From Thermoleophilia bacterium (lineage in GTDB: Bacteria > Actinomycetota > Thermoleophilia > Gaiellales > Gaiellaceae), in NCBI GenBank assembly GCA_014534415.1, contig JACVRM010000006.1, positions 1 to 27,354 on the forward strand: a stretch of DNA of 27,354 nucleotides, written 5' to 3'. How positions within the stretch are numbered: the first letter of the stretch is position 1; each line of letters begins with the position of its first letter. The translations under genes were made by a program, and so were the position numbers. Positions 8,186 to 14,916 of this stretch are shown piece by piece. Below the pieces are notes generated by a model that worked only from the letters and a program-made list of their open reading frames with translations, ran no database searches and was not told where the DNA came from.

Positions 8186-8316
8186 CCGACTACGAGCAGG
8201 GCTCCGGGCCGCTCGACGACAACGTCGACGTCCTGCGCGACGAGGACGGCGACGTCGGTGACGACGCGACCGAGCAGCTTCAGGAAGAGCAGGACGCAGA
8301 GCAGAACGAGCCCTAG
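8182..8316 (+). CDS. Small highly acidic protein, function unknown
   Basis: A 44-residue frame starts at ATG 8182, overlapping the GNAT stop (ATGA), and ends at TAG 8314-8316. About twenty residues are Asp or Glu and there is almost no basic residue; the C-terminus is Gln/Glu-rich (QLQEEQDAEQNEP). No membrane segment or cysteine is present. The coupling and codon use typical of its neighbours argue that it is real, but I know no family for it. It may be a disordered partner of the acetyltransferase or EamA protein, which is speculation. It converges on the cyclase gene ending at 8365. Confidence 0.6.
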   Translation: MTDYEQGSGPLDDNVDVLRDEDGDVGDDATEQLQEEQDAEQNEP

Positions 8317-8364
8317 CCGCGGGGAGCGGACCGGAACGGATCGTCGGTCTCGTCGCCCGCCGGT

Positions 8365-9819
8365 TCACACGACAGCCGCCTCGACGGGGGTTCCACGAAC
8401 GCGGTGCACCCGAACCTCCCCGGCGATTCCCTTCAGTTGCACCGCATGGGATTCGATCTGGAGATTGGCCACCAGCTCCGCGGCCCCGGAGAGCGAGAGG
8501 ACGTCGTCGGTGATGACGATCTCGTCGGCTCCCGAGAGCGCCTGGACTCGGGCGGCGATGTTGACTGTCTGCCCGAAGTAGTCGAGGCGATCGTTGAGCG
8601 TCACCGCCAAGCAGGCGCCGGCATGCAGCCCGACTTTGAGGCCGATGAGATCGCCCCCGGCCTCGGCGTTGAAACGCGCGATCTCGGCCCGCATCTCCAG
8701 CGCGGCACGGAGCGCATCGAGCGGGTCGACGAAGCTCGCCATGACCGCGTCGCCGATCGTCTTGACAAGCGCACCCGCGTTTCGCGTGATGCACTTCCGC
8801 AGGTAGCCGAAGTGCTGCCGGACGAGGTCGAAGGCCCTCATGTCGCCGATCCGCTCGTAGAGCGCGGTCGAGCCCTGCAGGTCGGTGAAGAGCAGGGCGA
8901 GACGCTTCACCGCCAGGCCTTCCCCGGCGACGATCGTCTCCGCGGCGAACAGGTCGAGGAACGTCTGGTTCGAGAGCACCTCGGCGCCGGACAGAAACGG
9001 CTGCATCCTCACTTCGAAGTGCTCCGGGAGGCTCACGATCAGGAGCGGATACCGCTCATCGGTGGCGTTCGTGAACTCGATCAGCACGGGACCGGCATCG
9101 ATCTCCGCGCGGAAGCCCTTGCTGCGCGTGCCCGTGTACTCGAACGCAAAGGTGCGGGTCTCGTCCGTGCGGCCATCGCCGATGATCAGCGCCGGCCCGT
9201 TGGTGAGCGAGAGGAAGCGCGGCTCCGCAGTCACCGAGAAGCTCTCCGTCGTGCCCGGCTCCACGTATGCGCACGCGACGGCACGACGGCGCACGTAGTC
9301 GCGTAGCGGCGATCCATCGTCGACCACTCCGCTCGGCGTGAAGCGGTAGCCGAAGAAGTGCTCGTCCGGCTCGAGCGACAACGGCTCGTGGAAGCGGGAC
9401 CGGCGGATCTCCGGGGAGACGCTGAAAGCGATCTCGATGAAGTCGCTCAGGTCGGCGTCACGATCCGCGCTGCAGATTTGGCAGAAGTAGTGGGCCGTGG
9501 CCGAGGTGAGTGACGCGAGGCGCTCGACGATCTCGCCGCAGCCGGGACAGACGTACTGCCACTCCATCGTGAGCAGCCTGAGCTTGCGTGCGTGCAGGAA
9601 CAGCTCGACCACCGCTGCCGTCGCGAACCCGTGTTCCTGCCCAAAGCGGACGGGGTTGATGCGCACGACCGCGTCGTCACTCGCCGTTCGGACGAAGACC
9701 TCGAGCGAATCGAGGAGCTCATCGTTGTCGGGAGCGACAGCGGCGAGCCGCTCGAGCTTCTCCACCAGAAGCCGCTCGTTCACCGCTGAGACGGAGGCTC
9801 GTTTCGGCATCCGCGCCAT
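8365..9819 (-). CDS. Class III adenylate/guanylate cyclase with N-terminal zinc-ribbon region
   Basis: The protein is 484 residues from ATG 9819. The C-terminal domain (about 306-460) is a class III nucleotidyl cyclase with a full set of catalytic positions: metal Asp313 (LLFTDLQGST), Lys353 and second metal Asp357 (VKTIGDAVMASF), Asp413 (DYFG), Asn420 and Arg424 (TVNIAAR). It should be active, with Lys/Asp favouring ATP. The N-terminal 300 residues contain a four-Cys zinc ribbon (Cys91/94, CPGC; Cys113/116, CQIC) within a region resembling the DUF5939-type domain of some actinobacterial cyclases; that assignment is from memory. There is no membrane segment. Upstream TTG 9846 would add nine residues; ATG 9819 has a nearby GGGGA. 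It is divergent from the VOC gene, with 48 bp between starts. Confidence 0.9.
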   Translation of the reverse strand: MARMPKRASVSAVNERLLVEKLERLAAVAPDNDELLDSLEVFVRTASDDAVVRINPVRFGQEHGFATAAVVELFLHARKLRLLTMEWQYVCPGCGEIVERLASLTSATAHYFCQICSADRDADLSDFIEIAFSVSPEIRRSRFHEPLSLEPDEHFFGYRFTPSGVVDDGSPLRDYVRRRAVACAYVEPGTTESFSVTAEPRFLSLTNGPALIIGDGRTDETRTFAFEYTGTRSKGFRAEIDAGPVLIEFTNATDERYPLLIVSLPEHFEVRMQPFLSGAEVLSNQTFLDLFAAETIVAGEGLAVKRLALLFTDLQGSTALYERIGDMRAFDLVRQHFGYLRKCITRNAGALVKTIGDAVMASFVDPLDALRAALEMRAEIARFNAEAGGDLIGLKVGLHAGACLAVTLNDRLDYFGQTVNIAARVQALSGADEIVITDDVLSLSGAAELVANLQIESHAVQLKGIAGEVRVHRVRGTPVEAAVV

Positions 9820-9867
9820 CGTCCCCGCTCGAGTCGCCTGTGGCAAGGAGCTCTACCATGGGGGCGC

Positions 9868-10254
9868 GTGACCCGCTACCTCCACACGATGATCCGCGTC
9901 ACCGACCCCGACCGGTCACGCGCCTTCTACGAGGCGCTCGGGATGGAGTTCCGGCGCGAGCTACCGATCGTCCGCGAAGGCCACCACGAGGCGACCAACT
10001 ACTTCATGGGGTTCCCCGGCCAGGAGGAGGAGCTGGAGCTCACCTGGAACACCGACGGCCGGACGTACGAGATGGGCACGGCCTACGGCCACGTAGCCGT
10101 CGGCGTCGACGACCTCAACGGGACGCTCGCGCGGCTGGCCGAGCAGGGGATCGAGCCCGAGCGTCCGCCGTACCAGGTGCGCAAGGGCGGGTCGTTCCTG
10201 ACGTTCGTGCGCGACCCCGACGGCTACAGGGTTGAGCTCATAGGTCGCGCATAG
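9868..10254 (+). CDS. VOC-family protein, lactoylglutathione-lyase-like
   Basis: The 128-residue protein resembles glyoxalase I (GloA) more closely than the other VOC protein in the window. It begins RYLHTMIRVTDPDRSRAFYE with the GloA-type metal His at residue 6 and the RAFYEALGMEF helix. The centre reads ELELTWN, with Glu in the usual metal position. The second half has YGHVAVGVDDLN with His, and the C-terminus FVRDPDGYRVELIGR supplies the last Glu. So the H/E/H/E ligand set of glyoxalase I appears complete. Actinobacteria normally use mycothiol rather than glutathione, so the true thiol substrate is uncertain. The start is GTG 9868. The stop lies inside an inverted repeat described separately. 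Confidence 0.88.
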   Translation: MTRYLHTMIRVTDPDRSRAFYEALGMEFRRELPIVREGHHEATNYFMGFPGQEEELELTWNTDGRTYEMGTAYGHVAVGVDDLNGTLARLAEQGIEPERPPYQVRKGGSFLTFVRDPDGYRVELIGRA

Positions 10255-10307
10255 CCCGCGCGACCTGCGGTCGCTCAACTGAGCGCGACCTGCGGTCGCT
10301 CAACTGA
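10243..10307. terminator. Alternating inverted repeats with a 25-bp perfect tandem duplication, terminator-like
   Basis: GGTCGCGC (10243-10250) and GCGCGACC (10258-10265) form an 8-bp stem around the VOC stop codon. A 25-bp unit then occurs twice in perfect tandem, 10258-10282 and 10283-10307. Each copy contains GCGACC-TGC-GGTCGC, a 6-bp stem with a 3-nt loop. Five arms therefore alternate in direction and can pair in mutually exclusive ways. It lies between convergent genes, so a bidirectional terminator is the simplest reading, though no T-run follows. Confidence 0.55.
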
Positions 10308-10408
10308 AGCACACGCGCGTGCGCGTGGTTCTTGTGCGCTTGTCCGGCCGTGATCCGGCGTGAGGACAACCAAAGGCGGTCATCTCGAGCACCGCGGCCT
10401 ACTCTGGC

Positions 10409-11491
10409 TCAGACGGCCCAAACGCCGTTTTCCTGGACGACCTTGCCGTCGAGCTCGATGCTTCCACCGGAACGCAGGTCCTTGACGATGTCCCAATGGA
10501 TCGCCGACTCGTTCGTACCGCCGACGTAGTCGAAGCCCGTGCCGAGCGCGACGTGGACGGTGCCATCCATCTTCTCGTCGAAGTAGACGTTCCGCATGTA
10601 CCGGTCGATGCCGGGGTTGCAGCCGATGCCCAGCTCGCCGATGCGGCGGGCGCCTTCGTCCGTGTCGAGCGTCTGGAGGAGGAAGTCCTCTTCGGTCTCA
10701 GCGGACGCGTCGACGACCCAGCCCTCCGAGAAGCGAAGGCGGACGCCCCTCATCTCCCGACCGCTCCACACCGCAGGGAACTCCGTGAAGGCGATCGTTC
10801 CCTCGGCCGATGTCTCCACCGGGCACACGAAGAACTCTCCGCCCGGCATGTTCCCGAAGCCCGCGTCCACGTCCGTGCGCCTGCCGGCCACGGACAGCCT
10901 CAGATCCGTGCCTTCACCGACGATCCGAACTTCCTCCGCCTCGTCGAAGAGCTTTGCATACCGCGAGATGCGCTTATGTTCGGCATCCCAGTCGATGAGG
11001 CACGACCCATAAAGGAAGTCCTCGAAAGCAGGCAGCGTCATCCCGGCGTCCTGGGCGACAGCAGGCGTCGGGTACCAGCACATCACCCAGGGCACCTCGT
11101 TTTCGTGGAGGCGAGAAGTGGCGCGCCGGTACGCCCCCTGCACGGCGCTCGTTCGCTCCGCGGTGATGTCGACACCATCGCGGGTGTTCTCGGGGGCGGC
11201 GATGGCCAAGACAGCGTCGCAGTGTCCCAATGCGTGCACGTCGACCGATGCCGGTTCGGAGATCGCCTCAAGCGGTGCGTGCCTGAGCCAAGCACGGTGG
11301 TAGACCAGGCCGCCGCTGAAGGTGAGGCGCAAGAGCGGATACGCGCCCCGCTCACCGAGCTGCTTCATGACCTCCTCAAGCAGCGGTCGGGCCCACGGCG
11401 TGCTCCACACCATCACCTGCCAGCCGCGCTGTACGCCTAGGCACGTATCGAGGAGAAGCTCCGCGTAGCGTTCAACACGAGCATCGGTCAC
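10409..11491 (-). CDS. M29-family metallo-aminopeptidase (AmpS/AmpT type)
   Basis: M29 enzymes are two-metal aminopeptidases that remove N-terminal residues from peptides in the cytoplasm. The 360-residue product begins MTDARVERYAELLLDTCLGV, the typical family start, from GTG 11491 preceded by GAAGGAG five bases upstream; the frame stays open to 11587 but the ribosome site favours 11491. Candidate metal ligands are Glu219 (NMPGGEFF), Glu286 (GELGIG), His313 (TVHVALG), His332 and Asp334 (SAIHWDIVKDLR). The family Tyr expected about seven residues after the first His appears as Phe320, with Tyr322 nearby. The His-His spacing (19) is shorter than in the enzymes I recall. Activity is therefore likely but not assured. 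Confidence 0.87.
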   Translation of the reverse strand: MTDARVERYAELLLDTCLGVQRGWQVMVWSTPWARPLLEEVMKQLGERGAYPLLRLTFSGGLVYHRAWLRHAPLEAISEPASVDVHALGHCDAVLAIAAPENTRDGVDITAERTSAVQGAYRRATSRLHENEVPWVMCWYPTPAVAQDAGMTLPAFEDFLYGSCLIDWDAEHKRISRYAKLFDEAEEVRIVGEGTDLRLSVAGRRTDVDAGFGNMPGGEFFVCPVETSAEGTIAFTEFPAVWSGREMRGVRLRFSEGWVVDASAETEEDFLLQTLDTDEGARRIGELGIGCNPGIDRYMRNVYFDEKMDGTVHVALGTGFDYVGGTNESAIHWDIVKDLRSGGSIELDGKVVQENGVWAV

Positions 11492-11835
11492 GTTCACTCC
11501 TTCTTGTGTCCGTCCAGATCCGCCAAGGGACATATCAGCTGGTTCGCGCAAACTGGCCAAACGTTCAAAGACGGTTTCGTACGCCAAACCCAGCTCACGG
11601 CACGACCGCCATGACCTTGCATGGAGAAGCGCCGGTCACCGCGTTCTTATCGCGCCGGACGTTCGTGACCGACCCCGATAGTTAGCTGCGAAGGTTGAGT
11701 TGAGTGGCCTCGGTGGGCGACCCCGACCAGTATCGAATCGGCGGCCTGGCGGCAAGATCACATCGACCGGCGCATGGCTGTCGCCTCTTCGGTCGGCTTG
11801 AGCCGTCCCGCGCCCACCACTAGGGTCTGATTGCG
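11492..11835. other. 344-bp intergenic region, divergent promoters expected
   Basis: This is the longest gap without a convincing gene. It separates the M29 aminopeptidase (minus) from the cyclase-like gene (plus) and should hold both promoters, but I see no strong -35/-10 pair. It contains a near-palindrome, GTTCGCGCAAAC at 11542-11553, about 50 bp before the aminopeptidase start. Short open frames here show no recognisable protein, and no tRNA fold was found. Confidence 0.5.
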
Positions 11836-13131
11836 ATGGCCCAAGCCGAACCGGGTGCCGCGCGCGTCGGCGTCGAGGAGGAAGCATGCGTCCGTGTCGT
11901 GTTCTTCGACGACATGCGCGGATCGACTGCCCTCAAGGAGCGGATCGCCGAGCGCAGCGACGAGGAGGCCTTCCATGCGCTGCGGCGTGAGCACGACGAG
12001 CTCGTCTCGCAGGTCGTGAGCCGCGGCGGCGCGGGCCAGGTGATCAAGTCGACGGGCGACGGCGTGATCGCACTCTTCGACCGGCCGTCGCTCGCCGTCG
12101 AGCGAGCACTCGAGATCCAGGAGCTGCTGCAGAACCACCCGCACCTGCGCGTCCGGATCGGTATCGACATGGGCGAGATCAAGCTGGCGTCGGTCGACGG
12201 CAGGGCGGTGGACGTGTTCGGACGTCACGTGGACTGGGCCGCGCGGGCGACCGCGCTTGCCAACGACGGACACATCTGCGTGACGCGGCCCGTCTACACC
12301 GACGCGTTCAGCTGGATCACCAAGCAGAAGATCGCCTGGAAGGCGCACGGCCTCTACCGAACGAAACGAGGCGAGCCGCCCCTCGAGCTCTTCGAGCCGT
12401 ACAACGCGAACGTAATCCGTCCCTCGCGGCGGCTGCGCGGCGACAAGATCGACGGCGACGCCGCGAAGCGAGCCGCGGCTCGCGCGCCGGCGCGACCGAG
12501 CTCGCGAGCGAGCGCGGAGGAAGCGGCCGGCGTGGCGGTCGTCCGCCCCTGGGAGATGGTGGCACGGGACGGGCGCGAGTTCGCCCGAGACGGCGGCGGC
12601 GCGATGTACTGGTTCCGAGTCCCGCTCGGCGGGGTTTCGTACCCCGAGGGCTTTCGAAGCTTCCTGCAGCCGGCGCTCGAAAACGACCGCATTACGAAGA
12701 TCCGGTTCGTGCTGGACGCCACCGTCCCGCCGATCCGTCGCGTCTGGGACGACCTCGTGATTCCGCTCGTCACAAATTGGGCGGAGAACCGGGGCCGTCC
12801 GCTCCGCATCGACGAACGCGACGGGAGCGGGCTGATCGTGCTCGACGACACGTCGGGGCGGACGCTCTCGTGGATCTTCGTCGACCTCTCGCGTGAGTTC
12901 ACGCCGTGCTTCAAGGTGCTCGTGCCGGATCTCGACAGCGAACAAGAAACTCAGTCGGAGGCGCAGATCTTCCTGTCGACCGCCGCCCGTACGGTTCGGC
13001 TAAGCGACGGCACCGAGCAGGTCATCCGGGTGCCCGACGCGGTCTTGCGGATCCGGCGCGGACAGCACGACGCGCTTCTGCACGCCCTGAACGCCGTCGC
13101 GAACCAATGGGACTCCCGGTTCCTCTGCTGA
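11836..13131 (+). CDS. Class III cyclase-domain protein with unidentified C-terminal domain
   Basis: The 431-residue protein has an N-terminal cyclase domain (about 18-190). Its first metal Asp is Asp26 (VVFFDDMRGST); Lys71 and Asp75 follow in VIKSTGDGVIALF. Asp126 and Arg137 lie in VDVFGRHVDWAAR. The residue that is normally the transition-state Asn is Asp133, so activity or product could be altered. An Arg/Ala-rich linker (200-235) leads to a soluble domain of about 190 residues (245-431) with MYWFRVPLGGVSYPEGF, KIRFVLDA and a hydrophobic WIFVDLS strand. I do not recognise this domain. There is no membrane segment. The start is ATG 11836, without a clear ribosome site. A direct sensor-effector fusion is plausible but unproven. 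Confidence 0.82.
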   Translation: MAQAEPGAARVGVEEEACVRVVFFDDMRGSTALKERIAERSDEEAFHALRREHDELVSQVVSRGGAGQVIKSTGDGVIALFDRPSLAVERALEIQELLQNHPHLRVRIGIDMGEIKLASVDGRAVDVFGRHVDWAARATALANDGHICVTRPVYTDAFSWITKQKIAWKAHGLYRTKRGEPPLELFEPYNANVIRPSRRLRGDKIDGDAAKRAAARAPARPSSRASAEEAAGVAVVRPWEMVARDGREFARDGGGAMYWFRVPLGGVSYPEGFRSFLQPALENDRITKIRFVLDATVPPIRRVWDDLVIPLVTNWAENRGRPLRIDERDGSGLIVLDDTSGRTLSWIFVDLSREFTPCFKVLVPDLDSEQETQSEAQIFLSTAARTVRLSDGTEQVIRVPDAVLRIRRGQHDALLHALNAVANQWDSRFLC

Positions 13132-13147
13132 GGTCGTCGAAGCCGTT

Positions 13148-13438
13148 CTACGTGCTGCTCGCGAACACGTCTCCCTCGAGAACGTCGAGCGGCGTCACGT
13201 CGAACTCCTCGACGGTCGCCTCGATCCAGCCGGCGAGACGTCTCTCTGCTTCTTCGACTCCGGCACGGCTCTCGAAGACGAGCACCGAGGCAACGACTCG
13301 GTCTGCCGCCTCGAAGGCGCAGTACCCGGCGAACCCCGGTAGGGCGCGGATAACCGGGATGTTCCCCTCCTCGATCCGTTGCGCGAGGTCGGCGGTCGAG
13401 CCGGAACCCAGCCGGTAGGACGCGACCTGCACGTACAC
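13148..13438 (-). CDS. Dimeric alpha/beta-barrel (ABM/EthD-like) protein
   Basis: The protein is 96 residues from GTG 13438, or 107 from TTG 13471. It begins MYVQVASYRLGSGSTADL and has one ferredoxin-like alpha/beta unit, including GNIPVIRALPGFAGYCAFEA (written as position 25-45) and VASVLVFESRAGVEEAERR, the pattern of ABM-type or stress-response barrel proteins. These usually dimerise and may act as small monooxygenases or haem-degrading enzymes, or have no enzymatic role. The function here is unknown. The GTG at 13438 is preferred because the fold starts there and GGGGAAAG lies just upstream. It ends 16 bp from the convergent cyclase-like gene. Confidence 0.7.
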   Translation of the reverse strand: MYVQVASYRLGSGSTADLAQRIEEGNIPVIRALPGFAGYCAFEAADRVVASVLVFESRAGVEEAERRLAGWIEATVEEFDVTPLDVLEGDVFASST

Positions 13439-13542
13439 ACGACCGCTTTCCCCGCGTAGGGGCCTCGTCAACCTGGCACCCGTCGCGCGCGAGAAAACCG
13501 ATCTCGTTCGACTCGCACTCAGGCGAGCCGTTGCCCGTTGCC

Positions 13543-14838
13543 CTACGGAGGCGTGGTCGTCACCGTGGGCGTCTCCGTAGCCGTCGTCTCCGTCACGGCG
13601 GTCGTAGTCTGCGGTGCCGTTGTCGTCTCGGCCGTCGTCGTCTCCGGCGTGGTCGTGATCGTCGGTGCGGTCGGCGTCGTTGCGGTCGTCGTTCCAGGCG
13701 CGCTGGCAGGCGGTCCGGGGCGCGCTCGGGGACGGTCGCCCTTCGTACCGGTGCGGGTCCTCGTGTCAGTCGTCGCTTCCGAACCGCCCCCGGCGGTCGC
13801 GACCTGCGTCGTTGCTCGGTCGCTGCGCGGGCTGCTCGGTTCGCGCGTCCGTTCCTTGACGGGCGCCTGCGATCGGTCAGGCGTTGCGAGCAGGGCGACG
13901 GCGGCGCCGGCGGCGGCCAGGACGGCGAGCGCGGCACCCGCGGCGAGCGTTCGCGCGCGAGGGCGAAATGCCGTTCGGCGTGACCTCGCGGCGTCTGCGT
14001 CAGCGCCCGGCGGAAGCAGCACGGTCGGCGGCTCTTCGAGCGACGGTGCCCCGCCGAGTGCGGCGAGCAAGGCGCTTCCGTCGGAGGGGCGCTCCTCCGG
14101 CCGCTTCGCGAGCGCGGCACGGGCAACGCGCTCGAGGTCGGGAGGAACGTCCGCTCGCAATGAGCCGAGCGGAGGCGGGGCGTGCTTCTCGTGCAGCTCG
14201 GCCAGCTCGAGTGGGTGGCCGGCCTCGAAGGGGAGTCGGCCGGAAAGCATTCGATACAGGATCACGCCGAACGAATAGACGTCACTCGCCGGCGTCGCGC
14301 GCTCTCCCCTCGCCTGCTCGGGCGACATGTACGACGCAGTGCCGATCAGCGTTCCCGGATCCGTCAGCGTCGTCATGGCCTCGATGCGCGCGATCCCGAA
14401 GTCGGTGATCTTCGCGTTTCCCTCCTGGTCGAAGAGCACGTTCGCGGGCTTGACGTCTCGGTGAACGACTCCGCGGGCGTGAGCGTGCGCCAGCCCCGCG
14501 GCAAGGTCGCCCGCGATCCGTTGCGTCTCGTCGTCCGACAACGGTTGTCCGGCTGCCAGCCGGTCCTCGAGACTCCCACCGGCGAGGTATTCGAGGACGA
14601 TGTACGGGCGGCCGTCCGTCTCGCCGTAGTCGTAGACCTGACCGATGCACGGATGTGAGAGGCCGGCGGCCGCGCGGGCCTCGCGGGCGAAGCGGGCCGG
14701 GTCGGCGTTGCGGGCCAGGAGCTTCAGCGCGACACGCCGCCCCAGCTCGATGTCGTCTGCCGCCCAGACCTCCGCCATGACGCCCGAGGCGATCTGCTCC
14801 TCGAGCCGATAGCGGCCTGCGACGACCTTGCTCGTCAT
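13543..14838 (-). CDS. Hanks-type Ser/Thr protein kinase, membrane-anchored, with Thr-rich extracellular tail
   Basis: The product is 431 residues from ATG 14838. The kinase domain (about 8-265) has Lys39 (VALKLL), the catalytic loop HRDVKPANVL with Asp128 and Lys130, DFG at 146-148, an activation loop with several Thr, and GTASYMSPEQARGE. The glycine loop reads IASGVMAEVW; the first Gly of GxGxxG is Ala17, while Ala22 matches the usual PknB-type variation. One membrane helix lies at about 297-318. The outside tail is disordered, ending in about 50 residues dominated by Thr, Pro, Glu and Ala. No PASTA repeats are present, unlike PknB. It probably phosphorylates cytoplasmic proteins; its ligand and targets are unknown. 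The gene ends near the ABM-like gene and starts about 80 bp after the TPR-cyclase stop, on the same strand. Confidence 0.93.
   Translation of the reverse strand: MTSKVVAGRYRLEEQIASGVMAEVWAADDIELGRRVALKLLARNADPARFAREARAAAGLSHPCIGQVYDYGETDGRPYIVLEYLAGGSLEDRLAAGQPLSDDETQRIAGDLAAGLAHAHARGVVHRDVKPANVLFDQEGNAKITDFGIARIEAMTTLTDPGTLIGTASYMSPEQARGERATPASDVYSFGVILYRMLSGRLPFEAGHPLELAELHEKHAPPPLGSLRADVPPDLERVARAALAKRPEERPSDGSALLAALGGAPSLEEPPTVLLPPGADADAARSRRTAFRPRARTLAAGAALAVLAAAGAAVALLATPDRSQAPVKERTREPSSPRSDRATTQVATAGGGSEATTDTRTRTGTKGDRPRARPGPPASAPGTTTATTPTAPTITTTPETTTAETTTAPQTTTAVTETTATETPTVTTTPP
13546..13701 (-). repeat. Low-complexity Thr-rich coding repeat at the kinase C-terminus
   Basis: The last 52 codons of the kinase encode runs such as ETTTAETTTAPQTTT and ETTATETPTV. 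At DNA level this is a degenerate GTCGTC/GTCGTT repeat read on the plus strand. The tail lies outside the membrane by topology prediction and may be O-glycosylated or span the cell wall. Confidence 0.75.
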
Positions 14839-14916
14839 CAAGCGGTTATGACCGTTCCCGGCGCGGGCAAATCCGGTCGCCGCCAACCGCGTCGGTCAGC
14901 GACGCCGGCAGCGCAG

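Noticed and set aside
8317..8364. Possible terminator between the acidic protein and the cyclase
   Set aside because: Only short or G-T-containing pairings were found; no stable hairpin with a T-run.
11492..11835. Possible tRNA or small RNA gene in the 344-bp gap
   Set aside because: A segment resembling a T-arm (TATCGAATC) was seen, but no cloverleaf could be built around it.
11636..11887. 83-codon minus-strand frame in the intergenic region
   Set aside because: It overlaps the start of the cyclase-like gene, has no recognisable motif or ribosome site, and is Arg-rich like other shadows.
13538..14278. Val-rich plus-strand frame that looks like a membrane protein
   Set aside because: It is the complement of the kinase's Thr-rich tail: Thr codons read backwards give Val-type codons. 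The kinase frame has clear motifs.
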